From NCBI RefSeq assembly GCF_001640025.1, contig NC_031674.1:496001-560000 (forward strand): a stretch of 64,000 nt of DNA, in the 5' to 3' direction. This DNA comes from Sugiyamaella lignohabitans. Lineage: Eukaryota > Ascomycota > Dipodascomycetes > Dipodascales > Trichomonascaceae. Shown here piece after piece: positions 10,611 through 20,126 of the stretch. Below the pieces are notes generated by a model. It was not told the origin of the DNA and made no database searches. It saw only the letters and a program-made list of their open reading frames with translations. The translations under genes were made by a program, and so were the position numbers. Numbering within the stretch: position 1 is the stretch's first letter; each line of letters opens with the position of its first letter.

Positions 10611-11239
10611 TTTTTGTGAGTATAACAATTAGACCAAGCTCAAGCAGTACGGGAAATAGAAATATGCGAAGAGGATATATTTTAGTTCCTGACTGACAAA
10701 TCGTTATAACGGATATTTAATTGCTGTGAGTGTTTTTGTCCCCAACTGCAAGTATATTCTGAACCAATCCATATCATCCAATTACCCAGAGTGTAAGATG
10801 ATCTCAAGTATATATTGGATATTGGTAATTGTAGATAATAAAAATGATTCTACATTTCATTATTTTATTTACAACGGCTAACATGGTGTCAGTAGACATG
10901 AATTTCTTAAATAGTATTCATATTAATCACATAGCCTAAATAATTATTTTAAAATTCCGTTCTTCTCAATGATAGATAGTCTCTAGGTTAAACATTATAT
11001 ATATATATACCATCAAAGAAAAAATCAAGGCGGAAAGTTCAAACAGTTCTTGAGTCGAAGTAGTGATCTGCACTACCCCTGATTTCACTTGATTAGATAA
11101 GAGAAGGATCAGCGCCGCACTCGTGCCGTTCGCTGGTGGCTGGCGGTGTCCGACTCGATCGATAATACCCTTAGATAATCTCTGGCCAATTCAGTTCAAT
11201 TGTATTGTTACTAGTAGCTGAATTCCGTAGTTAACAACA
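10611..11239. other. Divergent promoter region between SYF1 and the APE1-like gene
   Basis: 629 bp, AT-rich for the most part, with a (TA)n run around 10994-11010. A compact GC-rich patch lies about 11110-11160, just upstream of the APE1-like gene. No open frame or propeptide-coding exon was found here. Confidence 0.6.
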
Positions 11240-12622
11240 ATGGGGAATAACTACTCTGAAGCTTTTATAAAAGCTATTTATGAGAATCCTACGGTGTACC
11301 ATTGGTGCAATTACACCTCGGAATTCTTGACAGCCCGGGGGTTTCAGTATCTTCCTGAACGAGAGAATTGGGATGGAAAAATAAAACGAGGTGGAAGCTA
11401 CTATACTACTCGGAATGGCTCATCAATTGTGGCTTTTAAGATTGGGTCGAAATGGAAATTGGGAGATAATGGTGTCGGCGTGATTGGTTGTCATATCGAT
11501 GCCCTTACAGCTAAGATTAAGCCCATTTCCAAAAAGGCGTTTAAGCAAGGCTACCGTCAGCTGGGGGTGGCTCCATATTCTGGTGGTATGTCCAGCGTTT
11601 GGTGGGACCGAGATCTTAGTATTGGCGGAAGGGTGATTGTGAAATCACAAGATGGCTCGTTTTCGACTAAGCTCGCCCATGTTGAACATCCGATAGCGAG
11701 AATTCCTACTTTAGCGGAGCACTTTGGAAAACCTTCGGAGGGTCCGTTTAACAAGGAAACTCAAATGACACCAATTATTGGGCATGAGACCACTGACGAA
11801 GACAACGCTACTGACGAAGAAAAGAAGTCCCCGCTTTACGGGCGTCACGATATAAAATTACTCAGAGCTATTGCCCAAAATGTCGGCGTTAGTGTCAGTG
11901 AACTTTATCAGCTTGAACTCGAATTATTTGACTCCCAACCTGGCGCTCTGGGGGGTCTTGACAGAGAGTTTATGTTTTGTCCTCGGTTAGATGACAAGCT
12001 ATGCTCTTTTGGTGCCATTCAGGCCCTCGTGGAGACTTCTGCTCCTTCTGATGCGATCAATTGTGTGGCATTGTTTGATAATGAAGAAATTGGATCGCTA
12101 TTGAGACAGGGCGCTAAAGGTGGTCTTTTCCAGCATGCAATTCAACGCGTGTTTCAACAATTAGGTGATTTTGATGACGACTACTTGCGTCAAACATTTG
12201 CCAATTCATTCTTTATCTCATCTGATGTGACACATGCTGTCAATCCCAACTTCAGCGATTCTTATCTTGAAAATCACAAACCAAAGCTCAACACTGGTTT
12301 AGTAGTCAAGTTGGATCCCAATGGACATACAACTAGTGACGGAGTTTCTACGGCCTTTATAGAGGAAGTAGCACGAAGAACTGGTAACAAACTTCAATAC
12401 TTCCATATTCGAAATGATGGCGTATCAGGCGGTACCATTGGACCTATGTTTTCATCTGCCACCGGAATCCGTTCCGTTGATGCGGGAATCCCTCAGCTGT
12501 CCATGCATTCTATCAGGGCAACTACTGGTTCGAGAGACCTGGAGCTTGGTGTAAAGATGTACAGTGGATTTTTCAACACTTGGACTTCCGTGGATGCAGA
12601 CTTTCGTAAGGGTGACATTTAA
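11240..12622 (+). CDS. APE1: M18 family vacuolar aminopeptidase I-like protein without the Cvt propeptide
   Basis: 460 residues, closest in pattern to yeast aminopeptidase I (Lap4/Ape1) and less so to the aspartyl aminopeptidase Ape4. Zinc and catalytic residues are visible: His in GCHID (about 85), the PRLDDK aspartates (about 251-252), the DNEEIGS glutamates (about 282-283), the SSDVTH aspartate (about 329) and LSMHSIR (His about 423). GYRQLGVAPYSGG and WWDRDLSIGGR are also Ape1-like. It begins at MGNNYSEAF, which corresponds to the start of the mature enzyme. The roughly 45-residue helical propeptide used for cytoplasm-to-vacuole targeting in S. cerevisiae is not encoded in frame upstream. 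The enzyme should remove neutral N-terminal residues as a zinc dodecamer; its location may therefore be cytosolic. Confidence 0.88.
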   Translation: MGNNYSEAFIKAIYENPTVYHWCNYTSEFLTARGFQYLPERENWDGKIKRGGSYYTTRNGSSIVAFKIGSKWKLGDNGVGVIGCHIDALTAKIKPISKKAFKQGYRQLGVAPYSGGMSSVWWDRDLSIGGRVIVKSQDGSFSTKLAHVEHPIARIPTLAEHFGKPSEGPFNKETQMTPIIGHETTDEDNATDEEKKSPLYGRHDIKLLRAIAQNVGVSVSELYQLELELFDSQPGALGGLDREFMFCPRLDDKLCSFGAIQALVETSAPSDAINCVALFDNEEIGSLLRQGAKGGLFQHAIQRVFQQLGDFDDDYLRQTFANSFFISSDVTHAVNPNFSDSYLENHKPKLNTGLVVKLDPNGHTTSDGVSTAFIEEVARRTGNKLQYFHIRNDGVSGGTIGPMFSSATGIRSVDAGIPQLSMHSIRATTGSRDLELGVKMYSGFFNTWTSVDADFRKGDI

Positions 12623-12766
12623 TCATTTAACATTAAACTCATCTTTAGTTGCGGACAGAAGTCACACCTTGGCTACTAGAAATATTTTATTAGAAAGCAT
12701 TTCAATAATCAATAAATAATTAACTTCACATGAAGGTTATATACAGTTCAACAACGTTCTTTAGTA

Positions 12767-14092
12767 TTACGTTTCCATCCACCTTTCCCTCCCAGTTAGA
12801 TTAAGCTCATTAGCATTGTGAACGTCGTGTACAGGGGGTAACGCGTTGATTGGTTTCAGTCTGATTAATTTCATCCGAGGATAGATATTTGCTTTAACAA
12901 AACCTTGGCTAATCAGACTAACGGCAATGCTTTCGATAAATTGGTAGTCGTCAGTAACGGCACTTTGAGGAAAAAAGGACCCCATTGAAAGCCTAACAGC
13001 GATTTGCAAATTTGGGAAGGATACGAGTGATGCCGCTTTTTCATCATTATTAGCCAACTGTCTGCTTGTAATGACTAGCCGCCAGAGTATCATTCTATAG
13101 AGAATTATGACCGATCGAGATTGCAACAGTACTAATATTCGATGGTCATAGAAAAAAGCTTCGTTACTCTCCAAGTGAGTCATAAATTGCTGATAATTGG
13201 CTCTCTTTATACTGTGAATTAAGGGCCAGTAAATCGAGTCCAGGTTGTACGCCTGTAATAATTCGTATCGCGGAATTTTGCCTAAAAGTATCGCTGGGGC
13301 TAGAAGGTACAAAAGGATAAGACGCTTGTTAGGACTAGAACTATGGCAGTTTTTGAAAGACCATAGTAAATGGTTATAAGAATGAGACAATTGATTTTTG
13401 TTCAAATAAAATCGGCCTAGCCAGTATCGATATTCCACGCGCTGAGCCAAACTGTAGAGGGAGAATCTGATATTAGCAGTATGAATATTGGAAAAAACAC
13501 TAGCACAGTTTGCTGGTTGATCTAACTTAAAGTACAACCTGCATAAAACAGTTGCAACGAATATGATTACAGTTTTCTTAGTCAATGGTTCACCAACCGA
13601 TTTTTCTCCTCTGATTGAGTTGAAGATCTTAAGAAGCACACTGGCAAGGAATGAAGTTCGAATCATTTCAAATTGCGAATCCTGCGAATCTAAAGACAAT
13701 GCCTGTGGTACAACGACCTTGGTAGTAATATAAACAGTCTCTTCAAGAATTGCTCCACGAACATTTGAGAATGCAGTCTGTAAGTCGGATAAGAACTGAC
13801 CATAGGAATAAAATGATTCCACCATGTTTGAAGGGTCGACATCTCTACAAAAGAGCAAGTAGCTTTTCGTAAGCTCAACAAACCCAGGCCAATCACCATC
13901 GTAGATATCGACAGCATCGACTTTCTGATTGATATTAATTCCGTTATCTAGAATATCATTTTGGAGAGATGATACTTGAGGATTTTGAATATCAACGCTA
14001 AACAGTTCACCTAGCAAGCTGGACGATTCTTTGACTGGCGTTTCTATAAGCGATATTTCCTTGACCCGTGTTAGCCATAGATCAACTGACAT
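12767..14092 (-). CDS. CSN12: PCI-domain protein, Csn12/Thp1 (PCID2) family
   Basis: 441 residues. The middle is helical TPR-like, with an SLAQRVEYRYWLGRFYL segment. It is followed by the hallmark SYNHLLWSFKNCH and KRLILLYLLAPAILLGKIPRYELL, then a C-terminal PCI winged helix. This signature is shared by Csn12 and Thp1/PCID2. I prefer Csn12, but Thp1 (TREX-2 mRNA export) is the alternative. Roles are taken from the families: COP9-signalosome-associated or splicing-associated for Csn12, and mRNA export for Thp1. The start is the ATG at 14092; a TTG at 14101 opens the frame slightly further. It is divergent from UPF3 with only 178 bp between start codons. Confidence 0.78.
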   Translation of the reverse strand: MSVDLWLTRVKEISLIETPVKESSSLLGELFSVDIQNPQVSSLQNDILDNGININQKVDAVDIYDGDWPGFVELTKSYLLFCRDVDPSNMVESFYSYGQFLSDLQTAFSNVRGAILEETVYITTKVVVPQALSLDSQDSQFEMIRTSFLASVLLKIFNSIRGEKSVGEPLTKKTVIIFVATVLCRLYFKLDQPANCASVFSNIHTANIRFSLYSLAQRVEYRYWLGRFYLNKNQLSHSYNHLLWSFKNCHSSSPNKRLILLYLLAPAILLGKIPRYELLQAYNLDSIYWPLIHSIKRANYQQFMTHLESNEAFFYDHRILVLLQSRSVIILYRMILWRLVITSRQLANNDEKAASLVSFPNLQIAVRLSMGSFFPQSAVTDDYQFIESIAVSLISQGFVKANIYPRMKLIRLKPINALPPVHDVHNANELNLTGRERWMET

Positions 14093-14270
14093 TTCAAGCA
14101 ATACCGAGTCAACGTATAACCAAACGTTGGATATCGAGACTATCCTCGAGGTAATCTATGAGGGGTGGTTTCGTACCACCCCTGAGGCGCGCGGCTCAGA
14201 AGTTGCATGTTGGTGAACCACAAGTTAAGAAGAATCCACCAACTAACCAGCACCCAAAGCTAGGGAAGAG

Positions 14271-15653
14271 ATGGCAGAAATCAACGCCTCTCGGCGAATT
14301 CTTAAGCCCAATGGCAATGGAGAACCTGCAAGTTCTACTGGGTCGATCAAGGATGCTGTTAAATTACTCCGACAGCAGGCGGCCCCTGCCAAATCGCCCA
14401 CGCCCCCAGTTCAAGCTCATCCTGAACCTGAAAAACTAAAAGTCGTTATACGTCTGCTTCCTCCTGAAATCAAAGAAAAGGCGGTGCTAGATTTGCTCTC
14501 TCCTTGGGTTAATATTAATACTTGCAATTACATATACTTTAGCGAGGGTCACGTTAGCAAAAAGGGCACCAAGGATCCTCTCCCTTCCACAGCGTATGCA
14601 GGGTTTAAAAATGCGGGCTTATTAAAAACATTTATTAGAGAATTTCGTACTCTGGATATTCAAGGTAAATTACCGGAACTGGGCCCTAATGTTGCTATTG
14701 AGTACGCGCCTTATCAGAAAGGCTTGAGGCCATCCAAACCAGATCCACTTGCGGGGACTCTTGAAGATGATCCGGTCTACAAATCATTTGTACAGCGACT
14801 GTCTGATCCAACAGTTGTTCAAGTTCCTCTAATTGCAGAAGAAGAGCGTTCTAAGAATGAATCAAAAAATAAGGGGAAGAATAAAGCAGTAGCCAAACCT
14901 TCTCCAGGTTCGCTTCCAAAGTCTGCGGACAAGAATAAGAAACGAGGAGAAAATTCTCAGAGCGTTGAAAACAGTCGGGAGGCAGTTAAATCTAAAACTA
15001 ATTCTCTAACTCCTACTGAATTAGCAGCCCAGCTGACATCTGTGCCGTCAGCCGGACCCCAGTCGTCGAAGAAATCCTCTAGTGCTAAGGCTTCAACACA
15101 ACCTATTGGAGAAATTGCTAATTCTGGTGAAAAGGGTAGTAAAGGATCAGGTGCATCTAGTGAATCCAAATCTAAACGTGGCAAAGCCAAGGGCCCAAAG
15201 AATGTCCTAACGCAAAATACTGCTGCTAAGGAGGAGACAGGCATCCCCACAGGTCCCAAATCTCAAGCAACAAAGAAAAAGGGTAAGGCGAAAGTCGTCA
15301 ATGGTGACAGCGCACCCAAGGAGACAAGTTCACAAAACAAAAATGCTTCCTCTGATAACGTGGCACCTGCAGTTCCCACAGATCCTAAACAGAAAAGCGT
15401 TCGTAAACCTGCAAAGTCCAAAAAGCATTCTAATGCAGAAAATGTCAGTCCAGGACCAGCTGAACCAAGCTCATCAGCAAATGCTACTGGTGACAGCACT
15501 TCAACAACAAAACCCAAGAAAGCCCACCCGCCAAGAAGGCCGGCCAAATCAAAGCCAGCTGCTGACGGCGAAAGTCCTAAAGCTCGTCCTCCACCTCGCA
15601 AAAGAGATCAAAACTCACCAAAGCCCCAACCTCAATCTCAACCACAACCGTAA
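14271..15653 (+). CDS. UPF3: Nonsense-mediated decay factor Upf3
   Basis: 460 residues. The Smg4/UPF3 RNP-like domain spans about residues 55-165, with KVVIRLLPPEIKEK, NYIYFSEG, TAYAGFKN and VAIEYAPYQK. The motif DDPVYKSFVQRL follows directly, as in other Upf3 proteins. The last 270 residues are low-complexity, rich in Lys, Ser, Pro and Ala, and probably disordered. Upf3 links Upf2 to the exon-junction complex or ribosome in nonsense-mediated decay. The start is the ATG at 14271. An ACTAACCAG sequence at about 14241-14250 resembles an intron end, so a 5' UTR intron is possible but not shown. Confidence 0.88.
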   Translation: MAEINASRRILKPNGNGEPASSTGSIKDAVKLLRQQAAPAKSPTPPVQAHPEPEKLKVVIRLLPPEIKEKAVLDLLSPWVNINTCNYIYFSEGHVSKKGTKDPLPSTAYAGFKNAGLLKTFIREFRTLDIQGKLPELGPNVAIEYAPYQKGLRPSKPDPLAGTLEDDPVYKSFVQRLSDPTVVQVPLIAEEERSKNESKNKGKNKAVAKPSPGSLPKSADKNKKRGENSQSVENSREAVKSKTNSLTPTELAAQLTSVPSAGPQSSKKSSSAKASTQPIGEIANSGEKGSKGSGASSESKSKRGKAKGPKNVLTQNTAAKEETGIPTGPKSQATKKKGKAKVVNGDSAPKETSSQNKNASSDNVAPAVPTDPKQKSVRKPAKSKKHSNAENVSPGPAEPSSSANATGDSTSTTKPKKAHPPRRPAKSKPAADGESPKARPPPRKRDQNSPKPQPQSQPQP

Positions 15654-16039
15654 TCTTGATTCTCATAGGGAAATTAGTTTCCAGCATTATTTATTAGCTT
15701 TCAAGAAACATTCACAAAAATCTTCACAAATGATGAGTCACAGTTATTGTTCTCGGAGTGCGGTTCAGTCGCCAAGCCCCCGAGCACCTCTTTCTTTGCT
15801 TAACCCTACTATTTAAGCTGCCCGTTGTATACCAAAGGTAGCTAACTGTAGTTGTTTCAGTCAGAAGCGATGTTCCTGCTGCTGCTAGAGTCATGTCCCC
15901 TGCAGATTTAGAGCTAAACCCAATACAGATTTTAAGTTTAGCCTGCATGCATATGCTTGCATCTCTCGGGTTACGTATATACAAAATATTCCATTTTTAA
16001 ATCAACATAAGTACATATTTACTATAAACAGAGTAGTAT
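15654..16039. other. Convergent intergenic region UPF3 / SDR
   Basis: 386 bp shared 3' region between two converging genes. It is AT-rich towards the SDR stop. No RNA gene or repeat was recognised. Confidence 0.6.
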
Positions 16040-16807
16040 CTAAAAAGCGGTCTCCTCACCAAGGTAGGTCAAAAACTTACCAGAATCTTCAGGCTTGAGA
16101 GCGTCAATGACCTTGAGTTGAGCACTGGCACTCTCATCAGGGGTAATGCCCAAAGTCTCAAAAAAGTCAGCAAATTGAGGAGCTTCAGCAACCACCTTGG
16201 CCTTAGCAGCCTCTCCCATATCAGACATAACAACACCGGGGTGAATAGAAATAACGGTGAAGTTATCCTCCTTGGCCTCGAAACTGATTTCCTTCATGGT
16301 GTAATTCAAAGCAGCCTTGGATTGACCATATGCGGAAGAACTGAGTCCAGCATATCCGGTGATTGAACCGGCAAGACTGGAAACAAAAACAATTTGACGG
16401 GTTTCATGAGCCTTGAGAAGGTCGTAGAAAGCCTGGTACAAACGAATAGGACCCAAGACATTAATAGTGTGGTGGTCCAACCAAGTGTGGTCAGGAGCAT
16501 CCTTGACAGTAGTGAAAGAGATGGGGTCAGAAATAGCAGCATTGGCAATAAGAACGTCGACACCATCGGTAATCTTGGAAACTTGTTTAGCAAGCTCCTT
16601 GGCATCATCCTTACCAGCAGCATCATACTTGGCAACATGAACATTGGACTTCTCCTTAGCCAATGCTTGAAGCTCTTGAGCTTTCTCGGGCTGACGGGCA
16701 GTACCAATTACAACAGTGTTGGGACGTTCGGAAAGGAACTTGGTAAGGGAAAAGCCAATGCCTCTGTTGGCACCAGTGATAAGATAGACTTTGGATTCAG
16801 CGACCAT
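16040..16807 (-). CDS. Short-chain dehydrogenase/reductase, probably highly expressed
   Basis: 255 residues, a classical SDR length. The Rossmann glycine motif TGANRGIG is at residues 11-18, NAA at 89-91, the catalytic serine in VSSLAGS (about 143-144), and YGQSK supplies Tyr160 and Lys164. It resembles the C-factor/sniffer-like group of SDRs, including yeast YIR035C-type proteins of unknown substrate. Codon use is strongly biased (GTC, GCC, AAG, TTG), like YEF3 in this window, which suggests abundant expression. A TATAAATA box lies about 112 bp upstream. NADP(H)-dependent carbonyl reduction is inferred; the substrate cannot be read from the sequence. Confidence 0.88.
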   Translation of the reverse strand: MVAESKVYLITGANRGIGFSLTKFLSERPNTVVIGTARQPEKAQELQALAKEKSNVHVAKYDAAGKDDAKELAKQVSKITDGVDVLIANAAISDPISFTTVKDAPDHTWLDHHTINVLGPIRLYQAFYDLLKAHETRQIVFVSSLAGSITGYAGLSSSAYGQSKAALNYTMKEISFEAKEDNFTVISIHPGVVMSDMGEAAKAKVVAEAPQFADFFETLGITPDESASAQLKVIDALKPEDSGKFLTYLGEETAF

Positions 16808-16918
16808 TGTTAAAGATGTGTAAGATTCGGGTTTAAAACTAGTAATTGAGTGTTGATAAGTAAAAAGACAAGAATGTTTGTTCTAATAAAGAGATGAGAA
16901 CAGTTTACTTTCAAAGGC

Positions 16919-16926
16919 TATTTATA
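16919..16926 (-). promoter_or_regulatory. TATA box of the SDR gene
   Basis: TATAAATA read on the minus strand, about 112 bp upstream of the ATG at 16807. This is a typical yeast distance. Confidence 0.6.
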
Positions 16927-18046
16927 TTTTTCCTGATGGTCCTGCCATCTTGTCATCAAGGGTCTTAGCATATGTAAGCGTCGGCGTTAAGCGTTTCGAA
17001 GCTTTTCCTAAAGAGGGAAATTCCTTACATAAGTTCATAGCTAAGCTATCACCACGGATATACTAAACATCTCAGTAGTGCACTTCGTTAATCCTCTACG
17101 CATTTGATAACAAGATCGACGCCACGCTACCGTTTTAATGCATTGATTTGAAAGCAAGATCGTTCACGGATAAAAATTAGATTAAGCATCCGTACCGATG
17201 AGCAGCAAACTTCCATGTACCTAGGTTTCATCATAAACCCGGGGAAGATATGAAGTGGCAAAAAAATGTACCTAAAGATGGGCGAATTGAAAGTTGGGGC
17301 GATGGATAGGCTTTACCTTACTAATCTGCTGGTTAGTAATCCAACCCGATAAGTTGCATGGATCAGCAGCTAGGTCAAATAGCCCCCGGTTTTCAGGTTG
17401 GACCCTGGGTACGACAATAAATACAAGGACTTTATTGTCTTCGATGGTATTCCCTGCATTTTAACGACTTTATAACGGCTTGAATGACTGTGTCGTCAAA
17501 ATATCAGTATTACATTTTTAAATAAAAGAAATATTCAGATTCTACAAATGAAATTGGCACGAAGGCACGGCATTGAGTGTTGCATAGCTGTTAAATTCTA
17601 AACGTTTTTAAGAAGCATACGGAAATTCATTCACCAATTCTCTACCGAGCTTTCCAGAAATATCAATTCTATGCCATAACTTTACTCTATATATATCTTT
17701 CTCTAGTACAACATCTGGTTGGCAGTATGCGGCGTATAGGTCAATGAGGCGCATGCGGCGTACCCTCTGCCGCACAGAGCTGTATCACAACAAACGTAGC
17801 TAACGGTGTCGGCCAGATGCATCCCACAGAGTAAGAAAGAGAGTCTGAGAAATCAGCATCAACAAGCCAGAAGAGCATAGAAGGCGGAATTAAACAGTAG
17901 TGTTTGCAACACTTTTGCATTTTGTTTTGACCTTTGGAACCAAAAATCGCATCTGATTCCCATTGTCCCATTCAAATCAATTGTTAACATTGAAATTCAC
18001 TAGACATCTTAGCAGTTCGACTTAGCAGCATAATCATACCCCCAAC
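16927..18046. other. 1.1 kb divergent intergenic region SDR / SIT4
   Basis: No conserved open frame. The part next to the SDR gene is expected to carry its upstream activating sites. The part before SIT4 contains a TATATATCT run near 17690. No tRNA or GC-rich element was seen. Confidence 0.55.
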
Positions 18047-19328
18047 ATGCCAGAACGAGGACCCGATACCTGGTTGGCAGAACTGATCAAATGTCGGCAT
18101 TTGCCTGAAAATGACATGAAACAGCTGTGTGAAATGGTAAAAGAGCTGTTAATGGAAGGTAGGTAATCTTGAGAGTTATGGTAACTTATCATGAGCTTTT
18201 TCGGGTCGAGGGTCATGCCGCAATTTTCGAAGATTTTTAGTGGAACTTTTGCTTATAAGTCGAAAGTTACTTAGGTTCTTGTGCTTGAGAGTAATCCACT
18301 ATATCTTCCAGCTATTTTACCAAACTTCTCTCTACATAGCATATGATGGAGACATTCAGAATACAGCTACTGTGATCGATCTCCTAATGTTCGATTCGAG
18401 AGCAGCGAGAAAAACTGTGATATCTGAGTCAGAACTCCAGCTGCTCGACAAGCAAATGTTCCCTTCCCCATATTTTCTTCAAGAGAGAGGACTAACAAGT
18501 TTAGAATCAAATATCCAGCCAGTGCAGTCGCCAGTGACGGTGTGTGGAGATATTCACGGACAATTTCATGATCTCTTAGAGCTATTTCGAGTCAGTGGAG
18601 GACTCCCCGACGACGTTAACTATATATTTTTGGGCGATTTTGTTGACAGAGGATACTTCTCATTGGAAACGTTTACATTGTTAATGTGTCTAAAGGCATT
18701 ATATCCCAACAGGTTAACGCTTGTTCGTGGAAACCACGAGAGTCGACAGATCACACAGGTGTACGGATTTTATGAAGAATGTTTGTCAAAGTACGGCAGT
18801 ACAACTGTATGGAAGTACTGTTGTCAAGTGTTTGATTTCCTGACATTGGCCGCCATCATTGACGGCCGCATCTTATGTGTTCACGGCGGACTAAGTCCGG
18901 AAATTCGCATGCTCGATCAGATCCGAGTGTTATCACGAGCCCAGGAGATTCCCCACGAAGGTGGATTCTGCGATCTTGTATGGAGTGATCCAGACGATGT
19001 TGAAACATGGGCAGTTTCACCCCGTGGAGCCGGCTGGATTTTTGGCGCCAATGTGGCCAGGGAGTTCAACCACGTCAATGGACTGAACCTGATAGCACGG
19101 GCCCACCAGCTTGTAATGGAAGGATTTAAATACCATTTTAAAGACAAGGATGTTGTCACCGTGTGGTCGGCACCCAACTACTGCTACCGTTGCGGCAATG
19201 TTGCCAGTGTTATGAAAGTGGAGGACGACCTGGTACCCAAATTTACGATATTTAACGCTGTTCCTGATGATGCCATAAAAATGAGGTTGGCGCCCCAGAA
19301 AACCCAACGAAGCGAATATTTCCTTTGA
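18047..19328 (+). CDS. SIT4: PP2A-like Ser/Thr phosphatase Sit4 (PP6 type), one intron
   Basis: Two exons, 18047..18158 and 18505..19328, give 311 residues, the same length as S. cerevisiae Sit4. Exon 1 encodes [10 protein letters not shown]...KELLME and exon 2 resumes at ESNIQPVQ, restoring the conserved [12 protein letters not shown] junction (phase 1). The 346-nt intron starts GTAGGT and ends ACTAACAAGTTTAG, with the branch point 5 nt before the AG. Phosphatase motifs are intact: GDIHGQ, GDFVDRG, RGNHES, and the C-terminal YFL needed for leucine carboxymethylation. Sit4 acts with SAP subunits in G1/S progression, TOR signalling and tRNA modification, from family knowledge. The frame is also open through much of the intron (from 18240), but with no ATG and no homology there. 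Confidence 0.95.
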
Positions 19329-19392
19329 TGTAATTACATGACATAATACTAATATTAACACATAGAACTAGCGGACCTGGTGACCGCGAAGA

Positions 19393-19447
19393 TGCCTCCG
19401 GCGGCTGGGGCGGAGCCCCAGACCCCGTAGCTCCTGCTTCGCAGGAG
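19393..19447 (+). repeat. GC-rich half-element, forward, B-type arm, inverted central loop
   Basis: 55 bp beginning TGCCTCCGGCGGCTGGGG. The central hairpin reads GGGGCGGAGCCCC instead of the GGGGCTCCGCCCC seen in other forward copies, so the loop is flipped. The right arm is the perfect 7-bp hairpin CTCCTGC-TTC-GCAGGAG. It is paired with the reverse copy at 19576-19636 in the SIT4/ARL8 intergenic region. Confidence 0.85.
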
Positions 19448-19575
19448 TTTCTCCGGGAGGAGTTGGTGTTCCTGGTGGCCTGAATAGCGGAATATGCTCA
19501 TTAAATGATATATAAATGATCTGGTTATTCTCTGGTAACCTGGAACCCAAATTCCAGGAAGGCCAGCCGCTGCCT
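19448..19575. other. 128-bp interior between paired half-elements
   Basis: AT-richer unique sequence separating the forward and reverse copies. No gene content was seen. The rest of the SIT4/ARL8 intergenic interval (19329-20126) is also empty apart from the two repeats. Confidence 0.5.
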
Positions 19576-19636
19576 CGACTCGAGCGAAGCGAGAGGAGCC
19601 ACGGGGTCTGGGGCGGAGCCCCAGCCGCCGGAGGCA
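19576..19636 (-). repeat. GC-rich half-element, reverse, A-type arm
   Basis: 61 bp from CGACTCGAGCG to CCGGAGGCA, a full-length A-type copy. With 19393-19447 it forms a B-forward/A-reverse pair, the mirror image of the composites at 39.5-44.1 kb. Confidence 0.9.
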
Positions 19637-20126
19637 ACTGACGGGACAGGGAGCAACAATTGAATAAAGTTTGGAGAATATTTCCTTGCGAATACCCTGC
19701 TTGCCAGCATGCATTCCTGCCAGCTGCAATGGGCAGTAACGCCGCCTCCCTATTCTTAATCGTCGTGCATGTACTCACATGGTAGCATTTGTTTGTTTTG
19801 ACATTGACATTAGACAGTGGAGTCGGGGGCTTGAAATATATAAGATTTAGATTTTATTGGAGCCTGAGCACTTCATATTTATCTGCCAGGAGTAATTTTC
19901 AGAATTGGTTAATAAAGGCGAGGAATTTGCTGTTACGAGTACTATCAATTACCGACGACTAGGAACAGACTCAAACCCGCTTCTCCAGTCGCGAACTGAG
20001 CTTTCTTTGCATTCTCTTTACCTATTTATTTATTTGGTGGGTTATCGAGTAACCGAGACACAGACAGGCGATTCATATTCGCATATCACAGTATCATACA
20101 CACTACAAGTTTCACAGATACTCGCA

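Noticed and set aside
13690..13917. Internal antisense or shifted frames inside CSN12, SYF1, UPF3, SDR and other genes
   Set aside because: They are shadows of the real coding frames and show no independent motif.
18047..18158. CUG-Ser genetic code
   Set aside because: CTG codons in SIT4 exon 1 fall on leucines conserved in yeast Sit4, so CTG is read as leucine.
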